Source: Talpa occidentalis (taxonomy: Eukaryota > Chordata > Mammalia > Eulipotyphla > Talpidae). Taken from it: DNA of 64,000 nucleotides. Positions 1-12,599 of the stretch are shown here, piece by piece. Where the stretch lies: contig NW_023601433.1 of the NCBI RefSeq assembly GCF_014898055.3, forward strand, positions 44,077,876 through 44,141,875, read 5' to 3'. The translations under genes and the position numbers were made by a program. Under the pieces are notes generated by a model. That model saw nothing but the letters and a program-made list of their open reading frames with translations. It searched no databases and was not told where the DNA came from. How positions within the stretch are numbered: the first letter of the stretch is position 1; each line of letters starts with the position of its first letter.

Positions 1-49
1 TATCATTATTGGAAAATGCAAGTTAAAACCACAGTGAGCTACCACTGAC

Positions 50-248
50 CAGTGTTTCACAACCTTACATATTATTGGCATTCTGGGCCAGATAATTCTA
101 TTTTCAGGGATTACCACATGCATTATAAGATATTTAATTGCATCCATGGCCTCTAACCACCAGGTGCCAGTATCATCCCTCCCTCTTCCTGAAATGTAAC
201 ATTCAGAAATATCTCCAGACATTACCATATGTCCCTTGGGAGATAAAA
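50..248 (-). mobile_element. MER20-like hAT nonautonomous DNA transposon (ancient)
   Basis: Read on the minus strand, it follows the MER20 consensus as I remember it: a segment about nucleotides lost on 'ggggacatatggtaatgtct', a 'gtgcc..ctggcatc' type core, and an end of 'gttgtgaaacactgg' type. Heavily diverged. Confidence 0.6.
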
Positions 249-259
249 CTGTTTATTGT

Positions 260-1015
260 TGATAACTTCATTCTACAAAACCATTGGGATGGCTAAAATA
301 AAAAATACTGACAAGTGTTGGCAAGGATATTGAAAATTGGAATGCTTATATACTGTCAGTGAGAGTGTAGAATGGTTACAATGACTTTGGGTAAGCTTGT
401 GGCAGTTTCATAAAAACTTAAACCTAAGCCTACCATATAATTCAACCATTCTATAAATAGGTATTTACATAATAGCAACAAAAATCCATGTTTGGAAGTA
501 TGTTCATTAATATTTGTAGCCATTTTATTTCCAGTAACCAAAAACTGGACACAACTCAAATATCTATCCACAGATGAATGGATTAATGAGTTGTGGTATA
601 TCCACATATGAAGGAATATCACACAACAATAAAAAGGAACATACTTGATACAGACAACAGCATAGGTTAATCTAAGAATAAATACACTGAATGAAAGAGG
701 TCAGAACAAAAAAGACTACATATTCTACAATTCCATTTATATAGTATTATAGGAAATTAAAGTAAATTGTAGTGAATGAGCAGCTGAATAGTTACCTGAG
801 GACTGAGTAAGGAAAGAAAGTAAGGATAGATTAGAAAAGGTCCAAGGAGGAAACTTAGGGGATGATGGGTATATAGTTATCTTAATTATGGTGATGGTTT
901 CATGAAGATCTACATATGTCAAAATGCATCAACATGTTCACTTTGTGTATATATGCCAGGTTTTTGTATGCCAATTATACCTCAATAGAGCTATTTAAAA
1001 TTTATAATGCAGAAA
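260..1015 (+). mobile_element. Old L1 (L1M-type) 3' end
   Basis: The order of motifs is that of an old mammalian L1 3' region: ccaaaaactggacacaactc, gatgaatggattaatgagtt, ggtatatccacatatgaagg, then cttaattatggtgatggttt and the terminal ccaattatacctcaatagag. All frames are broken. Confidence 0.7.
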
Positions 1016-1085
1016 AGAAATGGGAAGAAAGAGCATTTTCATGAATGAAGGCTGTGTAATGGTTGGTATTTACAAAGGATACTCA

Positions 1086-1358
1086 GGGGCCTCCCCGGTG
1101 GAACAGCGGGTTGAGTGCAGCACTGTGAAGCTGTCCGCAGCCTCTGCAGTGCAGGTTCAATGCGTGGCCAGCTAGGGAGCTACCCACATGGCATGGCAGA
1201 CCTTTCCTGCCTCTCCCGCTGCTCCCCTCAACAGTGAATTCCATCCATCTGCCTGTTCTGCTCCCCACTTTGTCTCTGACTCCTCTCACCCTCCCACGCC
1301 TCTGGCCTGTACCCCAGTTCTTGTATAAATAAAAAATAAATCTTTAAAAAAAATAAAA
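1086..1358 (+). mobile_element. tRNA-derived SINE (lineage-specific family)
   Basis: Begins ggggcctccccggtgg, with a tRNA-like head, a degraded B box (gcaggttcaatgcg), the body motif agacctttcctgcctc, and an AT tail ending taaatctttaaaaaaaa. The flanks gatactcagg and gcatactgagg look like a decayed target-site duplication. Confidence 0.88.
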
Positions 1359-1619
1359 AGCATACTGAGGACACTGACAAAAATCAGTGCAATTCTGAAT
1401 TCCTGTGTGTCATTGAATTTTGAAGAAAAATGAGCAATAAGTTAAGGTCATTCTCCTGCTCAATTTAAGAAACTTGGAAATGCAACTCTTCTCTTCCCAG
1501 CGGTTGTCCTGGTGAATACTCCTCTGCCTTTAGACAAGAATGACTGTCAATTAAAAAGGGCACTTAGTTTTAAATTATTATTTTTGGGGAAAGGTTTATC
1601 TTCCTTTTAGATAAGCATT

Positions 1620-1620
<1 letters not shown>

Positions 1621-1682
<62 letters not shown>
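1621..1682. repeat. Compound microsatellite (CT)12(GT)19
   Basis: 24 nt of CT repeats pass directly into 38 nt of GT repeats without interruption; likely to be length-polymorphic. Confidence 0.98.
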
Positions 1683-1686
<4 letters not shown>

Positions 1687-2162
1687 CTTGAAAATCAACT
1701 TTACCCAATCTGACTGGTGAATAAAAATGTAAAACCTGTTTTGGTCCAAAGAAATAAGTAAATGTGTCAGAGGCCTCTGTTCACATGATAAAATATAAGC
1801 TACCTTAAATAAAGCCAAGTAGAGATATTAGTACTAACCCCCCTTATCAGACCGAGGCCTCCTATATGTGCTCTCTATTCCTAGAGACTAACCTTATCTT
1901 ATGCCTCTTATACATGCTGAAAGCCTTCTCACTTTCCATGGCTAGCAGACATAGGCTGCTTTTGCAGGGTGTATTTTCCTTTCCCATACCCCTGCTAGTC
2001 CTCACACAGGAGGTAGTGAGCAGTCTTTCTAGCGTGTGCCATTGAGATCATAGCAGAACATGCCAGGGAAATGAGGGGCTGACATGCTGTCATCTAATGC
2101 ACCTTCTGACACAGAGTCACAGAGAGCATGACGAGCAGGCTTCATGACTGGCTTTCTCTTTA

Positions 2163-2171
2163 CAGAAGGAG
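2163..2171 (+). promoter_or_regulatory. PCNX2: Tandem NAG acceptor (cag-aag-gag)
   Basis: Three AG dinucleotides occur at 3-nt spacing after the pyrimidine tract, at cag 2163-2165, aag 2166-2168 and gag 2169-2171. Use of the second would remove one Lys without changing the frame. GAG is a poor acceptor, so the realistic pair is cag/aag. Confidence 0.7.
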
Positions 2172-2258
2172 ATCTTAAAATCGGATGTCATCATCTGCTC
2201 GGTGGCTGCTGTTTTATCGTTTGCAGTCAGTGCCAGCACTGTGTTCCTGTCTCTGCGA
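2166..2258 (+). CDS. PCNX2: PCNX2 coding exon 1 of window (transmembrane segment)
   Basis: This 93-nt exon is 31 codons, phase 0 at both ends. It reads KEILKSDVIICSVAAV and continues through a hydrophobic run to VFLSLR; residues 8-30 of the joined segment form one predicted membrane helix. The acceptor is a pyrimidine-rich tract followed by cag at 2163-2165, and the donor is cga|gtatgt. The acceptor is tandem (cag-aag-gag), so the first Lys codon may be optional. The next exon continues in phase 0 with [12 protein letters not shown], as expected for pecanex proteins. Confidence 0.9.
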
Positions 2259-3245
<987 letters not shown>

Positions 3246-3697
3246 TAGTAATAGATCCCTTCTCAACATTGTCATGATCACCCTATTTTGCACTGGAGAG
3301 TTCCCAGCCTTGTGAATGGGCTCGAAGCCACAGACTGTGCTTAAAATGGTCACACTGGTAAATGTCACGTTATGTATATTTAATCAAAATTTTTAAAAAG
3401 AGAGTGCACACCTGGAATATATAGCTTATAGTATTGTTTCCTGAACAAGAAAGAGAAATGAATTATAGTATGTTTTATAAAACTATTAATTGGCTATTAG
3501 TATTGAGAAAAATTAAGACATAAAATTATAACATTAATACCTAAAGATTTTGCTGTTCCCGTTCAAGTTGATTGGGGATCAGGAAAAGCATCACTTCGTT
3601 AGCGGGCAAACTGAGGGGCACTCTCAGACCACTGCCTGCTCTAAATGTGTTCTGCCATCCGCTGCATAAAAGCAAAACATACTCCTACTGCCTAAGA

Positions 3698-3955
3698 CTT
3701 TCAATAGAACAGAACTTTACTAGAATTAGTGTGCAATAGAGAGAAGAGAACATAGGTAAAATTGTTTCCAATCAAACACCTAGAGCTACCCATCCCCTTG
3801 TGAGTAAATGTCTGGCCACACAAGGCTGGCCCAAAGCATGGCTGCGCACGCCTGAAAGCTTGCCCTAAGGCACCTTCTAAGGCACCTTCTGATGGGGACC
3901 CATAGGAAAGGAGCAAAAGGGGCCAGGTGAGTCTGGGAGGAAAAGAGCAAAATCA
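3698..3955 (-). mobile_element. LTR-like repeat, partial copy 1
   Basis: Shares a long, diverged match with the copies at 8778 and 55830, including cagaactttact, aaacacctagagctaccc, gtgagtaaatgtctggccac and ccttctgatggggacccata. It contains a local duplication of taaggcacctt. A SINE starts immediately after its right end, and the rest of the unit is missing. Confidence 0.6.
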
Positions 3956-3961
3956 AAATCT

Positions 3962-4232
3962 GGGGCCTCCCTGGTGGCGCAAGGGGTTAAGACCTACCAC
4001 TATGAAGCTATCCGCAGCCACTGCAGCGAGGGTCCAATCCCTGGCCAGGGAGCAACCCACATAGCACGCAGACCTCTCCTGTCTTAACTGCTGCTCCTCT
4101 CAGCAACGTATTTCGGTAATTCTGCCTGTTCTGCTCCCCACTGTTTCTGGTGAATCCTCTCATCTCCCCCCACACATCTGGTCTGTACCCCAGTTCTTAT
4201 ATGCATAAATAAGTAAATCTTTTTAAAAAATA
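3962..4232 (+). mobile_element. tRNA-derived SINE
   Basis: Begins ggggcctccctggtggcgca, B-box-like ggtccaatccctgg, body cagacctctcctgtc, tail tatgcataaataagtaaatc followed by A-rich sequence. Confidence 0.9.
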
Positions 4233-4832
4233 AAGTAGAATCATCTAGATATTTTAGACCATGGTCTTTTCAATGCAAAGGAAGGTGAGCATGCTTGAAA
4301 GTTGACTTCTCTGTGACAGGGAAGGGAACAGACAATACAGCCCTGGAGCTCTGTCCTGTGGGGAGGCCAGGAGTTGTTCACACTTGTTAGCACAGTTTCA
4401 AGCAGAGGCTCTGGATGTTTCTCACTTGCCTACATTAGCTGTTTATAAGCCACCTGAAATGTAGCCAAAAGTGATAGATTTGACAGATTAGGCTTATAAT
4501 GAAAAACAGATTGCATTTCAAAATTGTATTGGGAGGAAAATCCAAATGTCTAATATATGTTGGCATGAGTTCATTGAAGACCTCTTTTCCTGTTCATTTG
4601 GTATCACCCATGCCTCCTCTTCTTGGCCTTTTGCTTTTAGGTATTAATTCTTCATTTCTTCTATTAGCAGCAAACCATGCACAGGCATCTCAGGTCACTT
4701 ACATAACTTTTGAGAAAATTATGCTTAAATTATTATGCTCAAATTATTTTTCTCATAGAGTCATAAAATAGTGTAACTAGAAAAGAAGGGAGACAGAGCA
4801 GGGCTAGCAAGACTGTAGCATTCCACTGTAAA

Positions 4833-4858
4833 AAAAGTCTGCCCTGTGGCAGACTTTT
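4833..4858. repeat. Perfect 11-bp stem hairpin with 4-nt loop
   Basis: aaaagtctgcc and ggcagactttt are perfect reverse complements separated by ctgt. It lies in otherwise unannotated intron sequence; it may be the remnant of a small inverted-repeat transposon. Confidence 0.9.
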
Positions 4859-4959
4859 CTGGGAGCAATCCGAAAACTGAGCCAGTGGCAGACATTGCTA
4901 ATCGATTTGAATTGGCCAGTAAGATGAGTCATAGGGGCTGTCCCTGTCTTTGAGTTTAT

Positions 4960-5090
4960 ATAATTCTATTCCACCATTTTACAGAGGAGGAAACTGAAGC
5001 CAAAGAAGTCAAGAGGTGGAACTTGGGTCTCATCAAATTTGTGGGCAGTGAGTGACTAGAACCCAGGCCACTATCTACGTAGCTTTCGGT
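4960..5090 (-). mobile_element. MIR fragment
   Basis: ccattttacagaggaggaaa and the following diverged sequence to gtgactagaacccaggccac correspond to the MIR core and head in reverse orientation. Confidence 0.75.
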
Positions 5091-5379
5091 CAAGTGGGGA
5101 GATTGTGTTCAATTTGAATGAGTTTCTGACTGTTTTTGTAAGCACCTTTACCCATAAAAATCCCATCCCCGCAATAGGTCTCAGAAAGTCTGACATGCCA
5201 TAATCAATACTAACTCTACAGAACGTTAGTCGCTAGTCTGAAACATACTCCCTATAGTAAATTCTGGACATTCCTGTGGTTTCTTAAACACACTACATTC
5301 TCTCACTGCCCTCTCCTTGCTTTTCCTTTGGGAAGTGTTTCCTCAAGCTTCAACAGACTCAAGCCATAGGATTCATCTT

Positions 5380-5575
5380 TTAGGTCACTGTTAGAAAATC
5401 ATTTCCTCAGCAATCCTTCTATGACCTCCTAGACCAGACTGATGTCCCAGTTGCTCCCTAACCCTCCACTTCCATAACATTCTGTAAAGTGATGTTGAGC
5501 ATCTTGTCTGCTTGCTCATGCTGGCCCTCCACTGCTTACTCTGGTGCCCATCACAGAGGTATGTTTATTTAACTG
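5380..5575 (+). mobile_element. L2 fragment
   Basis: The stretch with ccttctatgacctcctagac and cataacattctgtaaagtg resembles the LINE-2 3' region (the segment resembling 'cttccctgacc'). Diverged. Confidence 0.5.
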
Positions 5576-8179
5576 CATTTAATTTAAATATCATCAGCCT
5601 TATGTTTCCTGGAACAAATTTAAAACTTAGTGCACCTACCTTCTTTCAGGTTACCTTCCTTCTGTACAACTCTGATAGGTATTTTTACTTGCTAAGTGAA
5701 AACACTTGGATGTGCAAAATTAATTCTGATAGAAAATTTAGATTATGATGAAATGGGTCTGTGTTATCACTCAAGTTACAGACTCAAATTAAAACATAGT
5801 TTAGCCAGCTCAGTTCTTTACCTTTGAGACTAATTTAAGTATATATTCTCCCTTCCCATCCCACACCAACAAGGTGTTTCACCCATATTTGAACTAAAAG
5901 AATAAAACCCCATCACTTATGCTGCATACAGTTCAGAAGTCAAATGAATCAGGACTATTGGTGTGGGCAGTATTAAGTTATGTTTATGGGAATGCATGAA
6001 GTTGCTCTTTTTGTTTTGCTGTTTCCACCAATCTACGTGAATCATGCTGACAATAATAGAGTGGACATCATTACAAGTGGCGCCGTGTCAGTCAGGCAGG
6101 GAACATTTAAGACTTAATAGTCAAGGAGCACTGATTTCTACAGAGTAAAACAAATCTGTTGTCCTGAATTATGATCATGATTCTATACCAATGACTGTGT
6201 TGACTCACCTCTGTTGCAAATGAGTAAGAAGTTGAGTCTGTTTGAAAAGTTGTTTTACATAGGAATTTTCCAAATTATGTTTTATCTAAGAACTTTCCTA
6301 ATTATGTCAATTTGAAAGAGGATAATAGAGTTGGGTCACATTTTCACATGGTCCTCCAAGGAGAAATTTCCATAATTATCTAATTCTTAGATCTTAAGAA
6401 TTTAAGAAAACTTGAGATGATCTGATTTTATGACCATATTAGAGAGATTGTTTTAATGGTATTAAAATAAATTGAGATATAGAATAAATGTATTATTGGC
6501 ATTCATTTGTTTACATATTTATTCACTCAGAATAAATATGTTTATGAATGTATTATAAAACTATGTTTATGAATGTATTATTCATTTAAAAATCATTATT
6601 GAGCTCCTATCTGATGCCAAGCCAGTGAGCCAGTGAGATGGGATGACTAAGGTATAGTTTTTATCATCAAAGAGTTTCTGACCTACTAAACAAATTTATG
6701 GCTATGCAGGAATGAAAGAACCGGGATTGCTACATACACAGTGATATGGGATCTGCACTCTGTTAGCATTATAGGAAATATAAAGAAGCAGAAAGAAGAC
6801 TCAGACCTTAAATAAGAAGCTTCCGATTAATTGCATGTTTACTAGTGAAATTTTCCAACTGGTTGAATATACATATAAAATGGAAAACATATGGGGTTGT
6901 GGAATTTAATGTTGAAGTAATGTCTAGCTCAATATTGGTTGAATAAGCAAATGAATGATTAGTGTTTTATAAATTCACTGAAGGAAGAGTTCCCTGTTGC
7001 CAGAAAAAGCTCTTTGAGGTAAAGGCTTGTTGAGAGGACTCAAGAGTGTATAGTGTAGAGTGAGATTCTTGAAAACAGGTTCATCACTGTTGAAAAGCTT
7101 AAGCTATCATTTTTGGATGTATATAAATTAATACAAAACTATAGAAATTATTAAAAATTGTTTTGTTTTAAATTTATTGAAAATCTCATTTAAATTAATT
7201 TAAAAATTTGCTAAACCCATTCATTAATGAGTCCTGAATTGGTAATTCTTACACAAGATTTCCTTTGTCTTTTAGCAAATCTTGCCTGTTGATTTGTAGA
7301 TAGACTTGTTTCTGCATGTGAGAAATGTGATTCTGAAATAGTGCTTTTTCTAATGTAGTTTTTATTTGTATTGTAGTGTTAAAAATCAAGATGTAATGAA
7401 AAGCAGCAGACCCATGACAACTTTCCCCATTTCTGATTTCCCTCTGTCCAAAAAAATCCCTTCTACTCATTAGGTATTTCTTCTGGTTTTTACAACTTTT
7501 CTAAATAAAAAGCATGTTCTGCCATTTGTTGATATTTCGGATTGATTCATCTACTCACTTCCTGTTATGAAAAATAGGTTTTTATCTTTCTTGTTTCTCT
7601 CATTCATTAACATTTTCCCTTTCTTCTTCCTTCTAATATTTTTGAAATTTTTTTATTGAACACAAACTCAGTTTTGTTCTTTTTATACTATTAAGTCTAA
7701 TTGTGGCTCACTTCTAGCCTGGTAGTATAGCCTGATGCATTTCCTTTCTGGCTCAGATTACTGTTTTTGCATTTGGTAGCCTCTCTAACAGTTATGTAAA
7801 AATCTCTTTGTTCAGTTTTCCATACAGCACACCTGTCAGAATATCTTTTAGTTCCATTTTCTCCTGGGCTTTTCCTGGCACCTGTTCCAATTGTTCCTTC
7901 TTCTTTTTATGAAGAATTTTCTCCAGTCATTCAGGGCAAGGGTGTGTTGGAAGGAAACTTCTGAGACTTTGCCACCTCAAAGGCTTTCATTCTTCCTTGC
8001 ACTTAATGGATAGTTTGTTGCCTGCTGGCATGGAAACACTTTTCTCTCATTCTAAGGTAGTGTTCCATTTTCTTTCAGCTTCCACTACTGCTGCTATTGA
8101 GACATTGGATGTCTTTTAGACCCCTGGTTTTTTATATGTGCCCAGGTTTGTCCAATACGAAGCTTTTGGAAAGTTTAGG

Positions 8180-8402
8180 AGAGTAATTAGGGGTATGGTC
8201 CAAGAATGAGCTTTGGAATGAGACAAGGCGGATTCAACTCTGGTTCTGTCACATGCTATTTATGATTAACTATTGTGGTTCAGTTTACTCATCTGTAATT
8301 GGGGGTGCCTACAGCAAAATTTGTTGGGGAGATGAAATGAATATGAGAATAATGTAGCACATTTGGCCTAGTCCTTGACATGCAGAATTCACTCAATAAT
8401 GG
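8180..8402 (+). mobile_element. MIR, nearly full length
   Basis: gagctttggaatgagacaag, attcaactctggttctgtca, cagtttactcatctgtaatt and agaattcactcaataatgg follow the MIR consensus from tRNA-related head to 3' end in the right order. Confidence 0.85.
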
Positions 8403-8777
8403 ACCTTCCTCTTCTTTTTCATCACGGTTCTGAAATTCAATCATTATGCTTCTTGCACTGTGTCTCACTTTGCCCTTATGTTAGGCTGATGGTTGCCTTT
8501 TATTATATGGACATACATGTCCTACAATTTTGACGTTTTTGTCAACAAGTGACAGTACTACTTGAATAACTTAGTTCAAGAATTTCTGTGGTGATTAAAT
8601 CTAGCCTGATTAACATATAAAAATCCTTTGATATGTATATGGCCCCCCATAAGAGAATACAGCATGGCAGGCACTGTGTAATTTCAGAACATAGACATTG
8701 CTGGAAAGGTCTCATATTTGTTTGTGATGAGGAGAGGCCATAATCTTGGGGACAAGAATATATTCCTGTTAGTGCAT

Positions 8778-9360
8778 ACACTGAGGGACAACTAGGGACC
8801 CCCAAACTATACTCTAAAGGGGTCTGGCCATACATGTGCACAAAGACAAAGCTGACTTTTATTGTAAAAGAACTTTAATAAGAATAGTGTACATAGAGAG
8901 GAACGGAAAATAGTTTACCAATAAAACACCCAAAGTTACCCAACCTCTTGTGGGTAAATGCCCAGCCACACAGGGTTGGCCTGAAGCAGCATCACCAATG
9001 GCTGAAAGCCTGCCACAAGTCTGAGGTACCTTCTGGTGGGGAACCATAGGAAGGGTGCAAAAAGGGCCAGGCAAGTCTAGAAGGAAAAGAGCAAAATCAA
9101 AGTCCAAATCAAAGTCACTGCTGCTATTGCCAGCCTCCCCACATGGCTCTCATTCATGCTCTTTTTCAAGTGTCACCACGTCTCTCCTTCAAGCCCCCCA
9201 AGTCCCTGGTGCAAGTACAAAGCCCAGAAGCAAGTGCATCTGTCTTCTCCCCTCTTTCCCTGAGCCCACCAGCCTTCCATGTAGCTTCCACTGGCCGCTC
9301 AGCTCTGCCCCCTGGTTCCCAGTAGCTAGTCCAAGCGGCTGCATGTAAATGGGGACAGGG
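8778..9360 (-). mobile_element. LTR-like repeat, copy 2 (near complete)
   Basis: Similar over its whole length to the copy at 55830-56395. On the minus strand, an AATAAA (within acaataaaag) lies near the 3' end, which suggests a retroviral-type LTR in minus orientation. No internal retroviral coding sequence is next to it. I cannot name the family. Confidence 0.6.
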
Positions 9361-10427
9361 AACACGGAACCTCCCCCTTTTACAGAAATGCCTGTTGCAG
9401 TCCCTGTCTCCCTTTCCCTTCTCACCCCCACATAAAAAGATGCTAGTATCAGGAGCTAGAGATCTGCAAAACCCGTCAAAGCATCTTTAATTCAAAGTGA
9501 CTATAATGGTTCAAGCATGGGTGGAACCAGTGGTCATTGGGTTAGTCTCATTTGCTGTGCTGCTTCTATAGGAAAGGTCATTCCAAATGCCAAGGAAGTG
9601 GCTGAGAGCAGATGTGTCGGAAAATAGCCTGTCAGCTGGAAGCCTGCCTTATTAAGTTTCCCCTCTGTTGTGATTTTTTCTATGCATGTTCTCTTGCTAT
9701 CCTTTTCTTTCCCTCCCAGGCATTGCACACACTGACTGATGTTCTCCTAGTCTACTGGGAAGCCTATGTCAGTCTCCATAAGAGGGGGCAACAGGGGATT
9801 GGCAGCGAGACCAGGTTCACACTATAGCAGGAAAAAGGAAAAACGGAATACGGTTACCTCTGCTGGAAGAGGAGGGAAGCCTGGGCAGTCTCAAGTGAAC
9901 CCCAGCCAGCATCCAGAGGATGAGGGCACATGGACCGTGCTCTGTGGTTAGCTGTCAGCCCCAGGCCCCAGCTCTCCAAAACCACAGGGCATTCACCCTA
10001 TTGTCCACTGCTCCTGGACTTCTGAGAAATCCAAATGATGCAGAAATAAACTGAATTGCCAGTAATTGGAGTAATATAGAATAAAATGAGCACTAAAAAT
10101 CAGGAAGTGTTAGTAAGCAGTATATGCTGTGGGCCACAGCAGCAGCTTTGCCCTGAGGCACAGGAAGGACCAAAGGAGGCTTTGGGAGAATGAAGTCACT
10201 TGTCTGACACTGCAGGTGAGGTCAGTGTGCTGGGTCCTGACTCAACCTGCAGGATGTACATCTGTGCGATCTTAGCTGATGTAGCTCAACCCCCTGACGA
10301 CGATACAGTGGGTAATACATGGAAATGACTGTCAAAAAATAGAAGTGGTGTTTTCAAGTAATCTTGCAATCTAAATAACATACAAATCACGCTTTATTTG
10401 GGGGAAGAAGACTGATTTGTAAATTTG

Positions 10428-10520
10428 ACTTTTACTGAGCACCTGCTGTGTCAAGGCTCCACGCTAGGAAGAGAGAGAATGCAGAAGTGTGTAAGCGCAT
10501 GCTCCATGTTCTGGTGACAT
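10428..10520 (-). mobile_element. MIR fragment
   Basis: tttactgagcacctgctgtg followed by a diverged stretch is the MIR/L2-type 3' end in reverse orientation. Confidence 0.6.
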
Positions 10521-11052
10521 GACTGTCCTAACAAGGAGGATCTTCCTTTGTGGCCACGGCAGGGCCATCTCAAAGTTTCTACAAACCTCCTTCATGTGGA
10601 AAATGCACAAATGAGTCTACTAGGGCGTTCAGTTTTAAATACTCCGGCTTGCTATTAATTGAAGACCTTTCTATCAAGAGGAAGAAGCCCATTAATGCAC
10701 TGATTCTCCCAAGATGTTCTCCATCCCTTTGAGGAAATGTGAAGGATACATTTTTATTCCCACTGAATTAATGAAACAATCAGTGGGATGGTTTGGAGAA
10801 AATGAGCTAAACATTTTTTAAAATGGAGTCCGATTTTCTTTATACCAAATGAAATTCCAAATGGATTAAAGATTTAATTTTTTTTAAAGGAAGTGAAAGA
10901 AAAAGAAAGAACAAGAATAGCACTGCAAGAAAATATAGGTCAAGTTATATAATCCACGTTGGGGAAGAGAAAAAGAATTTTCTAAGCAGGACCCAAAGTC
11001 AAAAACCACTAAGTAAATAACTAAATTTTATTCCTTGAAAAAGGTAAACTTT

Positions 11053-11634
11053 CATATCCTGATTTCTTTTTTAAATTTCTTTTTAAATATTTTTTATTTT
11101 GTATGTTTTTTACATCATTTTTCATTTTTGCACAATGTATGCATTTTCATCTTGGTTATAGTCCCCATACAATTCCCACCTCCCCTTGTTTTGATCCTAC
11201 TCCCTCTCTCCCCCCTCATAGTGTGTCTCTAGTTTATAGTTGCTTGTTGATTTTGATTTTTACTTTATTAGAATTAGGTTTTTTTCTTAGTCCCTTATTT
11301 AGGTTTTCTAAATTCCTGCTGTGAGACCATCCGATATTTTTCTTTTTCTTTCTGGCTTATTTCGCTGAGCATGATCCCTTCCAGCGCCATCCATGTTGCT
11401 GCAAATGGCATGTGTTTATCTTTTTTGAATGCTGAGTAATATTCCATGGTGTATATATACCACATCTTCTTGATCCAGTCATCTATTTTTGGGCATTTGG
11501 GTTGTTTGCATAGCTTAGCTATTGTAAAGAGCTGAGGAGATGCACCAAAAACAAAGTAAATAATCCAGTCAAAAAATGGGCAGAAGAGCTGAAGAGAAAC
11601 TTCTCCAAAGAGGAAATGCATATCCTGATTTCTT
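11053..11634 (-). mobile_element. L1 insertion with inverted 5' segment and perfect target-site duplication
   Basis: The 16-bp sequence catatcctgatttctt occurs at 11053-11068 and 11619-11634. Between them, 11069 to about 11530 is the L1 3' region in minus orientation (cttatttcgctgagcatgat, ttccatggtgtatatatacc), while about 11531-11618 is L1 sequence in plus orientation (aaaaaatgggcagaagagct, aacttctccaaagagg). This is the structure made by twin priming. Confidence 0.92.
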
Positions 11635-11661
11635 AATGCTACTCTTCACCAACTTCTTTTT

Positions 11662-11924
11662 TTAAAAAAAATATTTATTTATGCATACAAGAGCTGGGGT
11701 ACAGGCCAGAGATGTGGGAGTTGAGAGGATCCACCAGAGACAGAGTGGGGAACAGAACAGGCAGACCGACTGAAATACACTGCTGAGGGGAGCAGCGGGC
11801 AAGTCAGGAGGGGTCTGTGCCATGTGGGTTGCTCCCTGGCAGGCCAGGGATCAAGCTTGTGCTGCAGAGGCTGCAGATTGCTTCATAATGTGGTGCTTAA
11901 CCCCTTGTGCCACCAGGGAGGCCC
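11662..11924 (-). mobile_element. tRNA-derived SINE with 15-bp target-site duplication
   Basis: Minus-strand copy: left T-rich tail, atttatttatgcatacaaga, right end caccagggaggcccc. The duplication caccaacttcttttt is at 11647-11661 and 11925-11939. Confidence 0.93.
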
Positions 11925-12394
11925 CACCAACTTCTTTTTCTATGAGAGGTTCACACTGATGTTGAATCTGATAACATTTATTAATTCATTCAGAAATATT
12001 TATAGAACACCTAACTTGAAGGTGCAGGATATTGGGGAAGCACTGAGGAGCAAATGGCTTACTTGGTGAGAAAGGGGTTGATTTGGCTGAGAGTGAACCC
12101 CAGGTCCCTGTACTGCAGCAGTGCCTCATCATGGAAGCCCCAGACTTTGTTTTGCCTGGTGTCTACTTCAGTTAATTTAATTTTCAATCGGTTAATCAGT
12201 GACATTGACTGACTCTACCAAGTGGCAACTATGGACAGGGTGTGGAGCTAAATTATGACTGTGATACAGAAAGACAGTCCTGGACCTCTAGCTGCAGTGG
12301 AGAGATGAACACCCATCACACAGGTGAATATACATATTCAGCATTTGAAGTCCAGTGCAGAAAAAGCATAACTAACTAACTAACTAACTAACTA

Positions 12395-12529
12395 AATAAA
12401 TAAATAAATCTTTTAAAAAAAAGATTTAAATTGGACACAATTGTCTTCCTAAAGATAAAATAACCTAAGAATTTTTGATTAACTTTTAATTATTGAGAGG
12501 ACTTATTTTTGTAACAGAAGCAATCTAAA
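12395..12529. repeat. Duplicated segment: SINE tail plus flank (copy 1)
   Basis: taaataaataaatcttttaa is a SINE tail without its body; it is followed by about 108 nt (agatttaaattggacacaat to gcaatctaaa) that recur at 14096-14204 with only a few differences. It is preceded by a short (CTAA)n run. Confidence 0.9.
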
Positions 12530-12599
12530 ATAGGGAGAATAAGGGAGTCTTGATTTGGACTTAAAGGGGGAGAGAATGACTTCTTTGAGAAAGTGACAT

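Larger units (their letters stand above)
1..2165 (+). other. PCNX2: Intron upstream of first exon in window (partial)
   Basis: This non-coding stretch ends at the acceptor of the exon at 2166. It holds a MER20-like element (about 50-248), an old L1 3' end (about 260-1015), one SINE (1086-1358) and a CT/GT microsatellite (1621-1682). I see nothing recognisable in 1360-1620 and 1683-2150. Confidence 0.8.

Noticed and set aside
10758..10788. Inverted repeat tcccactga / tcagtggga
   Set aside because: 9-bp arms with a 13-nt loop are expected by chance in 64 kb.
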